Origin: Nocardiopsis ansamitocini
GTDB taxonomy: Bacteria; Actinomycetota; Actinomycetes; Streptosporangiales; Streptosporangiaceae
DNA length: 64,000 nucleotides
Reading direction: 5' to 3'
NCBI RefSeq assembly: GCF_030268225.1
Contig: NZ_BSQG01000013.1
Coordinates: 50,922-114,921, forward strand
Numbering within the stretch: the first letter of the stretch is position 1; each line of letters opens with the position of its first letter. This document shows, in pieces, positions 10,101-19,696 of the stretch. A model generated the notes under the pieces. The model was not told where the DNA came from, did not search any database, and was given only the letters and a program-made list of their open reading frames with translations. A program made the position numbers and the translations under genes.

Positions 10101-13100
10101 GCCGGTGGCCGTGGTGGAACTCGCCGAACTGCCGCTGACCCCCAACGGCAAGCTCGACCGCGCGGCCCTGCCCGAGCCCGAGCCGGGCCCCGGCCAGGGC
10201 CGCCCGCCCCGCGGCGGTGACGAGTCGCTGTTGTGCGGCCTGTTCGCCGAGGTCCTCGGGGTGCCCACCGTGGGCGCCGACGACGACTTCTTCGCCCTGG
10301 GCGGCCACTCGCTGCTGGCGGTACGCCTCATCGCCCGGGTCCGAGCGGTCATGGGGGTCGAACTGGAGATCCGCACCCTCTTCCAACAGCCCACCGCCGC
10401 CCGCCTGGCAGCCGCCCTCGACAGCGGGCAGCGCGCCCAGCCGCCGCTGCGCCCGATGCCCCGCCCCGAGCGGCTTCCGCTGTCGCCGGCACAACAGCGC
10501 CTGTGGTTCCTCAACCGCATGGACGACACGGCCGCCGACTACAACATCGCGATGGCCGTGCGCCTGACCGGCGAGCTGGACACCCGGGCACTGCGCCTGG
10601 CCCTTGGCGACGTCACCGCCCGCCACGAGAGCCTGCGCACGGTCTTCCCCGACCTCGACGGCGTCGCCCACCAGCACGTCCTCGCCCCCGAGGAGGCCGC
10701 TCCGCCGCTGCTGATGTCGTTCCCCGGCTCCGAGGAGGCCCTGCGCGCGGAGATGGCGCGCGTCGCCGGCACCGGCTTCGACCTGGTGCACCAGACGCCG
10801 CTGCGCGCCCACCTGTTCCGCCTCCGCCCCGACGAGCACGTGCTGCTGCTGGTCCTGCACCACATCGCCGGCGACGGCTGGTCCACCGCGCCCCTTGCCC
10901 GCGACCTGTCCACCGCCTACACCGCGCGGGTGCACGGCACCGCGGCGCTGTGCTCCGACCTGACCGTGCAGTACGCCGACTACGCCCTGTGGCAGCGATC
11001 GGTCCTGGGCGAGGAGAGCGACCCGGCCAGTCCGGTCAGCCGCAGCCTCGACGCCTGGCAGCAGCGCCTGGCCGGCGCACCCGAGGAACTGCGCCTGCCC
11101 GCGGACCGCCCCCGCCCGGCCTCCTCGGCGCAACCGGCCGCCACCGTCGCGGTACGCATCGACGCCGCCCTGCACCGCCGACTGCTGGACCTGGCCCGCG
11201 GCTCCTCGGCCAGCCTGTTCATGGTCCTGCAGACCGGTCTCGCCGCGCTCTACACCCGCCTGGGAGCCGGAGAGGACATCGTGCTGGGCAGTCCCGTCGC
11301 TGGGCGCACCGACCCCGCGCTGGACGACCTCGTCGGGTTCTTCGTCAACACCCTGGCGTTGCGCACCGACACCTCCGGCAACCCCGGCTTCGCCGAACTG
11401 CTGGAGCGGGTGCGCGCCGGCGACCTCGACGCCTTCGACGACCAGGACGTGCCCTTCGAACGGGTCGTGGAGCGGCTGCGGCCGTCGCGTTCGCTGGGCC
11501 GCCACCCGCTGTTCCAGACCATGCTGACCCTACAGAACACCGAGACCCCCACCCTGGAGTTGCCCGGCCTGGACGTCCGGCCCGAACCGGAGGTCAGCGG
11601 GGGAGCGGCCAAGTTCGACCTGTCCTTCAGCCTCGCCGAGAGCGAGGACCACCTCGGTGCGGCCGACGGCATCCTGGGCACCCTGGAGTTCAGCACCGCC
11701 ATGTTCGACGCCGCCACCGCCACCACCATCGCTGAGCGCTACGTGCGGCTGCTGGAGGCCGCCGCGGCCAACCCGCGCACCCCGATCGGACGCCTCGACA
11801 TCCTGACCCGCGCCGAGCGCACCGGGCTCCTGGAGAAGGGGCGCGGCCCCGAACGCGTGGCGCCCGCCGCCACCGTCGTCGACCTCTTCGAGTACCAGGC
11901 CCAGGCCGCCCCCCGTGCCGTTGCGGTGGTCGCCGGCGGCGAGCGCCTGGACTTCGGCACGATCAACGCCCGGGCCAACCTCCTGGCCCGCACCCTCGTC
12001 GAGCAGGGAACCGGCCCCGGAGACGTCGTGGGGGTCCTGCTGCCGCGCTCGGCCGCAACGGTCGTGGCGCTGCTGGGCGTGCTCAAGTCCGGCGCGGCCT
12101 ACCTGCCCCTGGACCCCGATTCGCCCGACGAGCGCCTCGCGGGGATGCTCGACGACGCCGGCCCGGCCCAGGTGATCACCGTTCCCGAGCTGCGGGAACG
12201 CTTCGCGGCACGCCACCCCGCCCTGTTCCTGGGCGACACCGCCCCGGGCGGACCGTCCCGGCCGGGGGCCGGGGCCGACCTGTCCGACACCGAGCGCGTC
12301 CGCCCCTTGAGCGGCACCGACACCGCCTATGTCATCTACACCTCGGGTTCGACCGGGCGCCCCAAGGGGGTGGAGGTCGAGCACGCCGCACTGGTGAACC
12401 TCTTCGCCAGCCACCGGGCCGAACTGTTCGCGCCCACCCGTGAACGGCTCGGCCGGCGTCCCAGGGTCGCCCACACCGCGGGCGTCGCCTTCGACGCCTC
12501 CTGGGACCCGATGCTGTGGCTGGTGGACGGGCACGAACTGCACGTCATCGGCGACGACGTGCGCCGGGACTCCGCCGGCCTCGTCCGTTACCTCGCCCAC
12601 GAGGGAATCGACGCCATCGAGACCACCCCCAGCCACATCCGCCGACTCCTCGCCGAAGGTCTGCTCGACGGCGACCGGGGCCCCGGAGTGGTCGCCCTGG
12701 GCGGCGAGGCGGTGGACGCCGACCTGTGGCGCACGCTCACCGAGCACGCCGGGGTGCGCGCCTACAACTTCTACGGGCCCACCGAGACCACCGTGGACAG
12801 CCTGGTCGCCCCCATCGAGGTCGGGCAGGCCCCCACCATCGGGCGCCCCGTCGGCAACAGCCGGGCCTACGTGCTCGACGGCGGTCTGCACCCCGCTCCC
12901 GTCGGCGCCGTCGGTGAGCTCTACATCGCCGGCGCCGGCCTGGCCCGCGGCTACCGCAGCCGTCCAGCGCTGACCGGTGAGCGGTTCGTCGCCGACCCCT
13001 TCGCACCCGCGGGGGAGCGGATGTATCGCACCGGGGACCTGGCGCGCTGGCGCGCCGACGGAACCCTGGAGTTCATGGGCCGCGCCGACGACCAGGTCAA

Positions 13101-14463
13101 GGTCCGGGGTTTCAGGATCGAGCCCGGCGAGATCAGCGCCGTCCTCGCTGAGCACCCCGACGTCGCCGAGGCCGCGGTGGTCGCCCACACCGGCGACAAC
13201 GCCGGAACCCGCCTGGTCGCCTACGTCGTCGGCCGCACCCGTCCGGGGCCCGGCCCCGACGAACTGCGCCGCCACCTCGCGGCCACCCTGCCCGAGTACA
13301 TGATGCCCGCGCTGTTCGTCCCGGTCGAAGGGCTGCCGTTGACCCCCAACGGCAAGCTCGACCGCGCCGCCCTGCCCGACCCCGGCGAGGGCGCGGCCAC
13401 CGACCGGATCCACGGTGTCCCGCGTACTCCGCGCGAGGCCGAGCTGTGCACGCTGTTCGCCTCCGCCCTGGACCTGCCGCGCGTGGGCGTGCACGACGGG
13501 TTCTTCGAGCTGGGCGGCCACTCGCTGCTGGCCCCGCAACTGGCCGCGCGGGTCGGCGAGGCGCTGGGCGCCCCGGTCACGGTGCGGATGCTCTTCCAGG
13601 CGCCCACCGTCGCCGAACTGCTCGCCGCCGTCGACGACGGCGCCGAGGAGGGGGGCCTCGACCGGGTCCTGGCCCTGCGCCCCACCGGTTCGGCGACCCC
13701 GCTGTTTTGCGTCCACCCCGCCGGCGGTCTGGCCTGGAGCTACTCCGGGCTGATGCGTCACCTGGGCACCGAGCACCCCATCTACGGCCTCCAAGCGCCC
13801 GGCCTGGTTCCCGGTGAGCGCGACGCGGACCCCGCAGCCACCCTCACCGCACTGGCCGACGACTACATCGACCACATGCAGCGGGTCCAGCCCGAAGGGC
13901 CCTACCACATCCTGGGCTGGTCCTTCGGCGGCAACATCGCCCATGCCCTGGCCGCACGGCTGCGCGAGCGGGGCGAACAGGTGGACACCCTGGCGATCCT
14001 GGACGCCTACCCCACCAAGCAGGAGTCCAACGCCGACTTCGGCGGGGAGAGCGCCATGTTCGCCGCACTGGTGCACGCGCTGGGCTACGAGGCCGAACCC
14101 GAGGAACTGGTCGGCCTGGACGCCACCAAGATCCTGGAGATCTTCCACCGCAACCACAATCCCATGAGCAGCCTGGACGAGGCGACCATCCGCTCCATGG
14201 TGCACAGCTTCGGCCACCACGCCGCACTGCTGCGCACCGAGGAGCCGGCCCGTTTCGACGGCGACCTGCTGTTCTTCACCGCCACCCTGGACCGCAACCC
14301 CGGCGACCCGCTGGCCCGGACCTGGGAGCCCTACGTCTCGGGCGCCATCGAGGACCACCCGGTCGAGTGCGCCCACGCCCAGATGACCCAGGACGGACCC
14401 CTGTCGGTGATCGGGCCGGTCCTGGCCGACCGCCTGGAGCGTGCGGTGCGCAACGCCCGCTAG
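4147..14463 (+). CDS. Three-module non-ribosomal peptide synthetase, C-A-T-C-A-T-C-A-T-TE
   Basis: 3438 residues. Condensation domains have HHLLLDG at 140-146 and HHIAGDG near 1180 and 2238; the first is EntF-like ([11 protein letters not shown] and a GPSVNMLP stretch) and may accept an acyl or aryl starter. Adenylation domains carry SGSTGRPKG near residues 612, 1665 and 2732. Carrier serines are Ser998, Ser2055 and Ser3126 (GGHS). The terminal thioesterase has GWSFGG with Ser3259. No epimerisation, methylation or cyclisation domain is present. By hand alignment to PheA all three A domains give the same ten-residue pocket code, DADEVLFVDK, which I do not recognise; the acidic residues suggest a basic or polar side chain. 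The expected product is a tripeptide of one repeated amino acid, or a cyclic or acylated form of it. An MbtH partner and an exporter follow directly. Confidence 0.95.
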   Translation: MTNASGSPRLPLTAAQTGLWYAQQLDPANPVYAIAEYIEIEGPLDVATFRAAVRRAVLETDAIHLRFGEEDGRPWQQVDRPDDWQLTVVDLTGETDPAEAARAWMRDDLAQPLDVHGGALFAEVLFSLGPEHYFVYQRVHHLLLDGYGAVLVLGRITEIYDALVAGTDPGPAPFGSFTDLLDADAAYPGSPQHADDLEFWRERTAGTEEPVGLAGTPARMPRTLLRATAHLSRAEAKAVLATARAHQTGMPAAILTATAVYLHRLTGARDITLGLPVTARKGGHARSVPAMLSNIVPLRVRVRPDAPVGELLREVAAETRAVLRHQRFRYEDLLRAEGAAGRRLTGPSVNMLPVAGTMTFAGLPATAHNLAIGPVDDLSVIVHGVTAERDIRVDFDANPDLYAAEDLADHQRRFLDLLGAFAAAPETPVGALALLAEPERTALLESGRAPERERPAHTVVAEFQQRARQTPGATALVAPDTRLTFAELDARSNQLARHLLARGARPGTIVAVRLPRCADLAVALLAVLKSGAAYLPLDPGYPADRLAAMTADARPVLTLAHTGTAAHDAPGTVVLDDADTRAALKALADTTIGAGERPRPITPADLAYVIYTSGSTGRPKGVAVEHGSLLNLFHSHREQVFGPARERAGRPLRVAHTAGLSFDASWDPILWLAEGNELHLVPDEVRRDPQALMAHLHAARIDAIETTPSFARALLGEGLATPGGPTVVALGGEAVDADLWRALAALDHVRAYNFYGPTETTVDSLIAPITADTEPDIGRPVPNTRAYVLDSGLHAVPDGAPGELYLSGANLARGYLDRPALTGERFVADPFAADGARMYRTGDVVRRRPDATLQFLGRADDQVKIRGFRVEPGEIEAVLLSHPDVEQSAVVVRTDAGDPRLVGYVTGTADPVELREHTARMLPGHMVPAQIMALDTLPLTPNGKLDRAALPRPDVTGTAGAREPGTPEETLLRDLFADTLGLDEVGVDDDFFALGGHSLLATRLIGRIRDALGTAPPIRDLFEHPTVAGLATRLLAGGTDRPVLAPRERPERIPLSYAQRRLWFLNRYDPASPAYNIPAALRLRGDLDPAALRGAVADLVDRHESLRTVFPWTEEEPRQNVLAATDAGLDYAAVSCTEADLARLLRAESARGFDTSAELPLRVRLFRLDSGEHVLLLVLHHIAGDGWSLAPLARDLAAAYSARVTGGAPALAPLPVQYADYTLWQREALGDEDDPDSDIARQLAFWRRTLAGTPEELALPTDRPRPAEPSGRGGAVPVELPARLHRDLAALARSRGASLFMVLQAGLAALLTRLGAGEDLPIGTPVAGRTDPALDDLVGFFVNTLVLRTDTSGNPTMGQLVDRVRATDLAAYAHQDAPFERVVEEVRPARSAARHPLFQTMLTLQNTPEARLEMPGLHVGTEPGADSGAAKFDLSLSLAERFAEDGTPAGVAGTLEYSGDLFDASSVRVIADRLVRVFQALAADPDTPLSETDILAPGELRALEAGARGPVRAVPDTTIVGLFTDQARRTPGATAVVAGNQRLTFADLDARSDRLARVLAGHGTGTGDVVAVLLPRSADTVVALLGVLKSGAAYLPVDLSYPSERIAHMLADSRPAQVVTGAAATVDIAVDAPVLRLDDLPLTVPRCPAPVGPAAHDLAYVVYTSGSTGRPKGVAVEHRALANLFYSHREQVFGPARERAGRPLRMAHTAGVSFDAAWDPILWLVDGHELHVIDDETRGDAERLTAHLHAVGADAIETTPAYARQLAALGLFADGVGPRVVALGGEAVDPALWRTLREVPGLTAHNFYGPTEATVDSVTASGDDEPEPVIGRPVANVGARVLDARLRPVPAGVVGELYLTGAGLARGYLGRPALTAERFIADPVAADGTRMYRTGDLVSRRPDGALRFVGRVDDQVKIRGFRIEPGEIEAVLAEHPDVAQAAAVVGTSKAGDPRLVAYATARPGTRLDTADVRARAAERLPDYMVPVAVVELAELPLTPNGKLDRAALPEPEPGPGQGRPPRGGDESLLCGLFAEVLGVPTVGADDDFFALGGHSLLAVRLIARVRAVMGVELEIRTLFQQPTAARLAAALDSGQRAQPPLRPMPRPERLPLSPAQQRLWFLNRMDDTAADYNIAMAVRLTGELDTRALRLALGDVTARHESLRTVFPDLDGVAHQHVLAPEEAAPPLLMSFPGSEEALRAEMARVAGTGFDLVHQTPLRAHLFRLRPDEHVLLLVLHHIAGDGWSTAPLARDLSTAYTARVHGTAALCSDLTVQYADYALWQRSVLGEESDPASPVSRSLDAWQQRLAGAPEELRLPADRPRPASSAQPAATVAVRIDAALHRRLLDLARGSSASLFMVLQTGLAALYTRLGAGEDIVLGSPVAGRTDPALDDLVGFFVNTLALRTDTSGNPGFAELLERVRAGDLDAFDDQDVPFERVVERLRPSRSLGRHPLFQTMLTLQNTETPTLELPGLDVRPEPEVSGGAAKFDLSFSLAESEDHLGAADGILGTLEFSTAMFDAATATTIAERYVRLLEAAAANPRTPIGRLDILTRAERTGLLEKGRGPERVAPAATVVDLFEYQAQAAPRAVAVVAGGERLDFGTINARANLLARTLVEQGTGPGDVVGVLLPRSAATVVALLGVLKSGAAYLPLDPDSPDERLAGMLDDAGPAQVITVPELRERFAARHPALFLGDTAPGGPSRPGAGADLSDTERVRPLSGTDTAYVIYTSGSTGRPKGVEVEHAALVNLFASHRAELFAPTRERLGRRPRVAHTAGVAFDASWDPMLWLVDGHELHVIGDDVRRDSAGLVRYLAHEGIDAIETTPSHIRRLLAEGLLDGDRGPGVVALGGEAVDADLWRTLTEHAGVRAYNFYGPTETTVDSLVAPIEVGQAPTIGRPVGNSRAYVLDGGLHPAPVGAVGELYIAGAGLARGYRSRPALTGERFVADPFAPAGERMYRTGDLARWRADGTLEFMGRADDQVKVRGFRIEPGEISAVLAEHPDVAEAAVVAHTGDNAGTRLVAYVVGRTRPGPGPDELRRHLAATLPEYMMPALFVPVEGLPLTPNGKLDRAALPDPGEGAATDRIHGVPRTPREAELCTLFASALDLPRVGVHDGFFELGGHSLLAPQLAARVGEALGAPVTVRMLFQAPTVAELLAAVDDGAEEGGLDRVLALRPTGSATPLFCVHPAGGLAWSYSGLMRHLGTEHPIYGLQAPGLVPGERDADPAATLTALADDYIDHMQRVQPEGPYHILGWSFGGNIAHALAARLRERGEQVDTLAILDAYPTKQESNADFGGESAMFAALVHALGYEAEPEELVGLDATKILEIFHRNHNPMSSLDEATIRSMVHSFGHHAALLRTEEPARFDGDLLFFTATLDRNPGDPLARTWEPYVSGAIEDHPVECAHAQMTQDGPLSVIGPVLADRLERAVRNAR
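5965..6110 (+). repeat. Internal NRPS repeat, copy 1 (A domain of module 1)
   Basis: The DNA around the A3-A4 core of module 1 is nearly identical to module 2 at about 9121-9267: the [14 protein letters not shown] block and the [18 protein letters not shown] block differ at only a few bases. This points to module duplication or gene conversion within the gene. Confidence 0.7.
9121..9267 (+). repeat. Internal NRPS repeat, copy 2 (A domain of module 2)
   Basis: Second copy of the block described for module 1. Module 3 (from about 12328) is related but clearly more diverged, for example [15 protein letters not shown] at the matching place. This suggests modules 1 and 2 separated most recently. 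Confidence 0.7.
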
Positions 14464-14525
14464 CGATCACCTCCCTCTTCGACCCGAACCGGCGCTTCGC
14501 CGGGACAGTACAGAAAGGCACCACC

Positions 14526-14735
14526 ATGCAGAACCCCTTCGACGACTCCGACGCCCGTTTCCTCGTGCTCGTCAACGACCAGGACCAGCACTCCCTGTGG
14601 CCGGGATTCGTCTCCGTGCCCGCCGGCTGGGTCGTCCTGCACGGCCCCGACGACCGCCAGGTGTGCCTGGACTACATCGAGCGCAACTGGACCGACATGC
14701 GCCCGCGCCGCGTGCGCGAGCTCGACCGCGTCTGA
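14526..14735 (+). CDS. MbtH-like protein
   Basis: 69 residues starting at ATG 14526. It shows the MbtH signature: MQNPFDD start, [15 protein letters not shown], and NWTDMRP near the end. MbtH-like proteins bind NRPS adenylation domains and are needed for their folding or activity. It lies 62 bases after the NRPS gene on the same strand, so it very likely serves the three adenylation domains upstream. Confidence 0.97.
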   Translation: MQNPFDDSDARFLVLVNDQDQHSLWPGFVSVPAGWVVLHGPDDRQVCLDYIERNWTDMRPRRVRELDRV

Positions 14736-14752
14736 TCCAGACCCCAGCGCCG

Positions 14753-14780
14753 CCCCGTGCCCGCCGCGACGGGCACGGGG
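14753..14780 (+). terminator. Hairpin between mbtH-like gene and exporter genes
   Basis: A perfect 11-base-pair stem (14753-14763 with 14770-14780) with a 6-base loop. It may end the NRPS-mbtH transcript or lower read-through into the ABC exporter genes, which start 37 bases later with their own GAGGAG binding site. Confidence 0.65.
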
Positions 14781-14816
14781 ACGGCGGCCCTTCCCGTATG
14801 AGGAGAGACACCAGAC

Positions 14817-15812
14817 ATGGGCCACCCGGCACACGTCATAGAAGTCGACGGGCTCACCAAGTCCTTCGGGGCGCATCGCGCTCTCAAAGGCATCGACCTG
14901 CATGTTCCCCGCGGTCACGTCCTGGGGCTGCTCGGGCCCAACGGCGCGGGCAAGACCACCACCGTGCGTATCCTGACCACGCTGCTGCGCCCCGACGCCG
15001 GACGCGTCATGGTCGCCGGGCACGACGTGGTGCGCGATCCGGCCGCCGTACGCCGCCGGATCGGGTTGTCCGGCCAGTTCGCCGCGGTCGACGAGAAGCT
15101 CACCGGTTACGAGAACCTGCGCATGGTCGCCCGCCTCTACGGGATGACGCGCCGCAGGGCAGCGCAGCGGGCCCGCGAACTGCTGGAGCGCTTCCGTCTC
15201 GCCGACGTCGGCGACCAGCGCGCGGGTGCCTACTCCGGGGGCATGCGCCGGCGCCTGGACCTGGCCGGTGCGCTGGTGGCCGAACCCGACGTGGTGGTCC
15301 TGGACGAGCCCACCACCGGACTCGACCCGCGCGGCCGGCTCGACACCTGGGAGGTCGTGGGCGAACTCGTCGCCGACGGCACCACCGTGCTGCTGACCAC
15401 CCAGTACCTGGAGGAGGCCGACCAGCTCGCCCACAGCATCGCCGTCATCGACCAGGGCGTCGTCATCGCCCGCGGGACCGCCGACGAGCTCAAGGCCAGG
15501 GTCGGGGGAGGCCGCATGGACTTCGTGGTGGCCGACGCCGCCGACGTGCCGGCCGCGGCCGGGCTCATCGCCCGCAGCGGTGCCGCCGAACCCGTGGTGG
15601 ACGCCACGGCCCGGCGGATCTCGATCGCGGCGTCCGGCGGCCACGCCGCGCTCACCGACGCGTTGGGCGCCCTTGAACGCGACGGCATCCAGGTCCTGGA
15701 CGCGGCCCTGCGCAGGCCCACCCTCGACGACGTGTTCCTGGAGCTGACGGGGCACGCCGCCCGGGAACCCGGGCCGGCTCCGGCACTGGCCGGTGCGGGA
15801 GGTACGGCGTGA
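14817..15812 (+). CDS. ABC exporter ATP-binding subunit, DrrA family
   Basis: 331 residues with Walker A GPNGAGKTTT near residue 40, signature YSGGMRRRLDLA, Walker B VVVLDEPTTGLD and a C-terminal extension of the daunorubicin-resistance (DrrA) type. It should power an export pump together with the overlapping membrane gene. Start is ATG 14817 with GAGGAG seven to eight bases upstream. Position right after the NRPS and MbtH genes suggests it exports the peptide product or gives self-resistance. Confidence 0.93.
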   Translation: MGHPAHVIEVDGLTKSFGAHRALKGIDLHVPRGHVLGLLGPNGAGKTTTVRILTTLLRPDAGRVMVAGHDVVRDPAAVRRRIGLSGQFAAVDEKLTGYENLRMVARLYGMTRRRAAQRARELLERFRLADVGDQRAGAYSGGMRRRLDLAGALVAEPDVVVLDEPTTGLDPRGRLDTWEVVGELVADGTTVLLTTQYLEEADQLAHSIAVIDQGVVIARGTADELKARVGGGRMDFVVADAADVPAAAGLIARSGAAEPVVDATARRISIAASGGHAALTDALGALERDGIQVLDAALRRPTLDDVFLELTGHAAREPGPAPALAGAGGTA

Positions 15813-16609
15813 GCGTCCTCACCCGGGCCGCCACCGACTCCGGTGTCGTGGCCCATCGCAACCTGCTCAACATCGTGCGCACACCGGGATCGCTGGTCAC
15901 CGGTGTCGTGCAGCCCGTCATGTTCGTCCTGCTCCTGGCCTACGTCTTCGGCGGCAGCCTGGGCGGGGACGGTTACCGCGAGTTCCTCATCGGCGGGATC
16001 TTCGCCCAGACCCTCACCTTCAACGCCTCCTTCACCGCCATCGGCCTGGCCAACGACCTCCAGAAGGGCCTCATCGACCGGTACCGGTCACTGCCGATGT
16101 CGCGGGTGTCGGTGATCCTGGGGCGTACGCTCTCGGACCTGGCCACCAGCACGCTGTCCCTGGTGGTGACCGCCCTGTGCGGGCTGGCCATCGGCTGGCG
16201 GGTCAACAACGGACTGGGCGACGCGATCCTCGGCTTCGCGCTCCTGCTCTTCTTCGCCTTCGCGGTGTCGTGGATCGGCGCGGCCATCGGCCTGGCCGCG
16301 CGCAGCGTCGAGGTCGCCCAGAGCCTCGGACTGATCTGGTTGTTCCCGGTGACGTTCGTCTCAGGAGCGTTCGTGTCCATCGCCGCGATGCCCGGTCCGC
16401 TGCGCGTCATCGCGGAGTGGAACCCCGTCACGGCGGTGGCCTTCGCCGCGCGCGAGCTGTTCGGCAACCCGGCCCCGGCCGGTCTGCCCCAACCGTCGGG
16501 CTGGCCGGCGGAGAACGCGGTGCTCTACGCCCTGTTGTGCTCGGTCGCCATCATCGCGGTGTTCGCACCCCTGGCCATGCGCCAGTACCGCCGCATCAAC
16601 CGCGGCTGA
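15809..16609 (+). CDS. ABC-2 type exporter membrane subunit, DrrB family
   Basis: 266 residues. The GTG start at 15809 overlaps the end of the ATPase gene by four bases, so translation is coupled. About six hydrophobic segments are visible (for example VTGVVQPVMFVLLLAYVFGG near residue 32, and segments around 115, 150, 180 and 240), matching the ABC2 membrane fold. It would form the pore of the efflux pump with the DrrA-like ATPase. Confidence 0.93.
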   Translation: MSVLTRAATDSGVVAHRNLLNIVRTPGSLVTGVVQPVMFVLLLAYVFGGSLGGDGYREFLIGGIFAQTLTFNASFTAIGLANDLQKGLIDRYRSLPMSRVSVILGRTLSDLATSTLSLVVTALCGLAIGWRVNNGLGDAILGFALLLFFAFAVSWIGAAIGLAARSVEVAQSLGLIWLFPVTFVSGAFVSIAAMPGPLRVIAEWNPVTAVAFAARELFGNPAPAGLPQPSGWPAENAVLYALLCSVAIIAVFAPLAMRQYRRINRG

Positions 16610-16772
16610 GAGGGCGCGACCGGTGCCCGGGGCCGATGGTCGACGTCGGCGGGGCCCTGCCCGCAGGCGTTTTCGGGCCGGGCCGCCACGACCCGAGCAC
16701 TGCACGCGGTTCGTAAGGTATCGGGTGGATCGTTGGCTTTTCGGAGTTTTCGCGGCGGTACGTAGCAAGGCT

Positions 16773-16793
16773 CCCCGCCCGGACAGGGCGGGG
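16773..16793 (+). terminator. GC hairpin before the ketosynthase gene
   Basis: CCCCGCCC and GGGCGGGG flank a 5-base loop 29 bases before the ketosynthase start. It may terminate exporter transcription or sit in the 5' leader of the next gene. Confidence 0.5.
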
Positions 16794-16822
16794 ACGACAC
16801 ACGATCGATGAGGAGTCGACTG

Positions 16823-18046
16823 ATGGGGATCGGCACGACGGGCGCGGTGGTCACAGGGCTGGGCGCCACGACACCGCTTGGCGGGGACGTGGCCTCCACC
16901 TGGGCGGCGCTCGTGGCGGGGGAGAACGGGATCAGCCCGATCGAGCAGGACTGGGCGGTCGACTTCCCCGTGCGCATCGCCGCCCAACTGCGCGTGGAGC
17001 CCACCGAGGTTCTGGACCGGGTGCAGGCCAGGCGGCTGGACCGCTGCGAGCAGATCGCCCTGGTCGCGGCGCGCGAGGCGTGGGCCGATGCGGGTAGCCC
17101 CGACGTCGACCCCGAGCGCCTGGCCGTGGTCGTGGGCACCGGAACCGGCGGCGCCCTCACCATGCTGGGCCAGCACGACATCCTCAACGCATCGGGCAGC
17201 CGCCGCGTCTCCCCGCTCACCATCCCCAAACAGATGGCCAACGGCCCCGCGGCCTGGGTCAGCATCGAACTGGGTGCCCGCGCCGGTGCGCACACTCCCG
17301 TCAGTGCGTGCGCCTCGGGCGCCGAGGCCATCGCCCTGGGCCTCGACCTCATCCGCCTGGGGCGCGCCGACGTCGTCGTGGCCGGAGGCGCCGAGGCGTG
17401 CATCCATCCCCTGACCCTCGCCGGATTCGCCCAGGCCCGCGCCCACTCCACCCGCAACGACGAGCCCGAGCGGGCCTCGCGCCCCTTCGACAGCGGTCGT
17501 GACGGGTTCGTCATCGGAGAAGGCGCCGCCCTGCTGGTCCTGGAGAGCGCGGAGTTCGCGGCCGCGCGCTCCGCCCGCATCCACGCCGCCCTGGCCGGCA
17601 CCGGAGTGAGCTCCGACGCCCACCACATCACCGCCGGCAGCCCGGAGGGCCAGATGCGGGCCATGCGCATGGCGCTCTCCTCGGCGGGCCTCGCCCCCGA
17701 GCAGGTCGCACACGTGCACGCCCACGCCACCTCCACACCGGTGGGCGACGCCATCGAGGCCCGCTCGATCACCGAGGCGATCGGTGTGCACCCTTCCGTC
17801 ACCGCGACCAAGTCCATGACCGGCCACCTGTTCGGCGCGGCCGGTGCCCTGGGGGCGTTGTCGACGGTCCTGTCGGTGCGCGACGGGGTGGTGCCCCCGA
17901 CCCGCAACATCGACGAGCTCGACCCCGAGATCGGCCTGGACGTGGTCACCGGCGCGCCCCGCCGCGGCCCCGTGAACGCGGCGGTGACCAACTCCTTCGG
18001 CTTCGGCGGCCACAACGTCTCACTGGCGTTCACCTCGATGCCCTGA
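16823..18046 (+). CDS. Beta-ketoacyl-ACP synthase II (FabF-type), stand-alone
   Basis: 407 residues from ATG 16823, which has GAGGAG seven bases upstream; an ATG at 16808 overlaps that site and is less likely. Catalytic Cys163 lies in VSACASG, the first histidine in HAHATSTPVGD, and the second in KSMTGHLFGAAGA; the C-terminal glycine motif NSFGFGGHN is intact. This is a complete KAS II that elongates acyl-ACP in fatty acid synthesis. No ACP, KAS III or acyltransferase gene is next to it. It could be a housekeeping or accessory FabF, or make an acyl chain for the NRPS starter C domain, but nothing in the sequence decides this. Confidence 0.93.
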   Translation: MGIGTTGAVVTGLGATTPLGGDVASTWAALVAGENGISPIEQDWAVDFPVRIAAQLRVEPTEVLDRVQARRLDRCEQIALVAAREAWADAGSPDVDPERLAVVVGTGTGGALTMLGQHDILNASGSRRVSPLTIPKQMANGPAAWVSIELGARAGAHTPVSACASGAEAIALGLDLIRLGRADVVVAGGAEACIHPLTLAGFAQARAHSTRNDEPERASRPFDSGRDGFVIGEGAALLVLESAEFAAARSARIHAALAGTGVSSDAHHITAGSPEGQMRAMRMALSSAGLAPEQVAHVHAHATSTPVGDAIEARSITEAIGVHPSVTATKSMTGHLFGAAGALGALSTVLSVRDGVVPPTRNIDELDPEIGLDVVTGAPRRGPVNAAVTNSFGFGGHNVSLAFTSMP

Positions 18047-18058
18047 CCCGCCCGCACC

Positions 18059-18098
18059 CGCGTGCCGGGACGGCGACACGCCCCCGTCCCGGCACGCG
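18059..18098. terminator. Bidirectional terminator between convergent genes
   Basis: A perfect 15-base-pair stem (18059-18073 with 18084-18098) and a 10-base loop lie between the end of the ketosynthase gene and the end of the minus-strand ABC operon. Confidence 0.85.
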
Positions 18099-18157
18099 GC
18101 CACGTCTTTGCCTCCTGGGGGACCGGAACCCGGACCACCAGGAAAGACGCCTGCCGT

Positions 18158-18907
18158 TCAGACGCCGGGCAGCCGGGGTACGGCCGCGCGCAGCGTCCGG
18201 GTGGAGGCGTGCTGCGGCGCGTGCAGCACCTGACGGGTCGGCCCCTCCTCCACGACGCGCCCCCGATGCAGCACAGCGGTGCGCTCGCACAGCCGTTCCA
18301 CCACCGCCAGGTCGTGGCTGATCAGCAGGTAGGACAGTGCGTGGCGTTCGCGCAACCGCTCGAACAGCTCCAGGACCCGCGCCTGCACGGTCACGTCCAA
18401 CGCACTGGTCGGCTCGTCCAGGACCAGCACACGGGGCTGCACCGCCAGGGCCCGGGCGATCCCGACCCGCTGGCGCTGTCCGCCCGACAACTCGTGCGGG
18501 AAACGACGGGCGTGTTCGGCGTCCAGACCGACATCGGCGAGCAGCTCGACGACCCGCGCGGCCTCGGCCCCGCGCGGCACCAGGCGGTGCACCCGCAGCA
18601 CCTCCGTCAAGGCCGAACCCACCCGCATCCGCGGGCTCAGCGCGCCCTCGGTGTCCTGGAAGACGACCTGCACCGCCTTGCGGTAGGCGCCCAGGCGCCG
18701 CATCCCCAGCACGTCGGCGCCGTTGTAGCGCACCGTCCCCGACTGCGCCCGCACCAGGCGCAGCACGGCCCGTCCCACGGTGGACTTCCCCGATCCGCTC
18801 TCGCCGATCAGTCCCAGCCCCGCCGGGCCGTCGGGCAGGGTCAGGCTGACCCGGTCCACCGCCAGGGTGCCTCCGTAGCGCACCGTCAGATCCCGTACCT
18901 CAAGCAC
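18158..18907 (-). CDS. Peptide/nickel-type ABC importer ATPase (DppF-like)
   Basis: 249 residues from GTG 18907, preceded by a strong GAGGAGG site. It has Walker A GESGSGKST, signature LSGGQRQRVGIARAL, Walker B VLVLDEPTSALD and an H-loop ISHDLAVV. It is the second ATPase of a five-gene oligopeptide-type transporter (binding protein, two permeases, two ATPases) and overlaps the first ATPase gene. It is the last gene of the operon and is followed by a strong terminator. Confidence 0.93.
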   Translation of the reverse strand: MLEVRDLTVRYGGTLAVDRVSLTLPDGPAGLGLIGESGSGKSTVGRAVLRLVRAQSGTVRYNGADVLGMRRLGAYRKAVQVVFQDTEGALSPRMRVGSALTEVLRVHRLVPRGAEAARVVELLADVGLDAEHARRFPHELSGGQRQRVGIARALAVQPRVLVLDEPTSALDVTVQARVLELFERLRERHALSYLLISHDLAVVERLCERTAVLHRGRVVEEGPTRQVLHAPQHASTRTLRAAVPRLPGV

Positions 18908-19694
18908 CGTCGGCCTCCTCTTCGCCCGACCCCAACCGCAGGGCCGCGGCGAGTAGTTCACGGGTGTAGTCCGCACGGGGTGCGGTGAGCAGTTCCGGCG
19001 CCGGCCCCTGCTCCACCAGCCGGCCGGCGCGCATGACCGCGATCCGATCGCACAGGGCCCCCAGTACGGCCAGGTCGTGGCTGATGAACAGCACCGCCAC
19101 CCCCTCGCTGTCGCGCAGCGCCCCCAGCAGCGCACAGATCTCGGCCTGCACGGTCACGTCCAATGCGCTGGTCGGCTCGTCGGCCACGAGCAGCCGGGCG
19201 CCCAGCGCCAGCGCCAGCGCGATCGCGACACGCTGGAGCTGGCCACCCGAGAGCTGATGGGGATAACGCCTCAGGTGCGCTGTCTCCAACCGCACCTTCG
19301 CCATCGCCTCCGCCGCCCGCTGCCGGGCCCGGCCCCGCGAGTCCCCGTGCAGCCGCAGGGCCCGCAGCATCGTCGTCCCCACGGTGAGCACCGGGTTGAA
19401 CGCCCCGGCGGGACTCTGCGGGATGAGCGCCATGGTGCTCCCGCGCAACTGTTGGAGCCGCCGCCGGCGCGCTCCCACGAGCTCCTCGCCGGCCAGGACC
19501 ACGCTGCCCGTGACCCGGGCGCCGGCGTACTCGCTCAGGCCGAGTACGGTCAGGCCGGTCAGGGACTTGCCCGCCCCGCTCTCGCCGGCCAGACCCAGGA
19601 TCTCGCCCTCCGCCAGGTCCAGGCGGGCGAGGTCCACCACCGCACGCGTGCCGAAGGACACCGTCAGATCCCGCACGCTCAACAGCACCGCCAT
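18900..19694 (-). CDS. Peptide/nickel-type ABC importer ATPase (DppD-like)
   Basis: 264 residues from ATG 19694. Walker A is GESGAGKSLT, the signature is LSGGQLQRVAIALAL, Walker B is LLVADEPTSALD and the H-loop is ISHDLAVL. It pairs with the following ATPase to drive the importer. Start lies three bases after the permease stop, so the genes are tightly coupled. Confidence 0.93.
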   Translation of the reverse strand: MAVLLSVRDLTVSFGTRAVVDLARLDLAEGEILGLAGESGAGKSLTGLTVLGLSEYAGARVTGSVVLAGEELVGARRRRLQQLRGSTMALIPQSPAGAFNPVLTVGTTMLRALRLHGDSRGRARQRAAEAMAKVRLETAHLRRYPHQLSGGQLQRVAIALALALGARLLVADEPTSALDVTVQAEICALLGALRDSEGVAVLFISHDLAVLGALCDRIAVMRAGRLVEQGPAPELLTAPRADYTRELLAAALRLGSGEEEADGA

Positions 19695-19696
19695 GA

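Noticed and set aside
11530..14376. 948-residue open frame on the minus strand opposite NRPS module 3 and TE
   Set aside because: Antisense shadow of the NRPS, low complexity and no recognisable domain.
4147..16609. Catechol siderophore cluster
   Set aside because: The first C and TE domains look EntF-like, but no DHB synthesis, DHB ligase, ferric-siderophore uptake or iron regulator site was seen in the window.
14817..16609. DrrAB-like exporter as ansamycin resistance
   Set aside because: It is next to the NRPS and MbtH genes and almost 30 kb from the ansamycin genes, so a link with the peptide is simpler.
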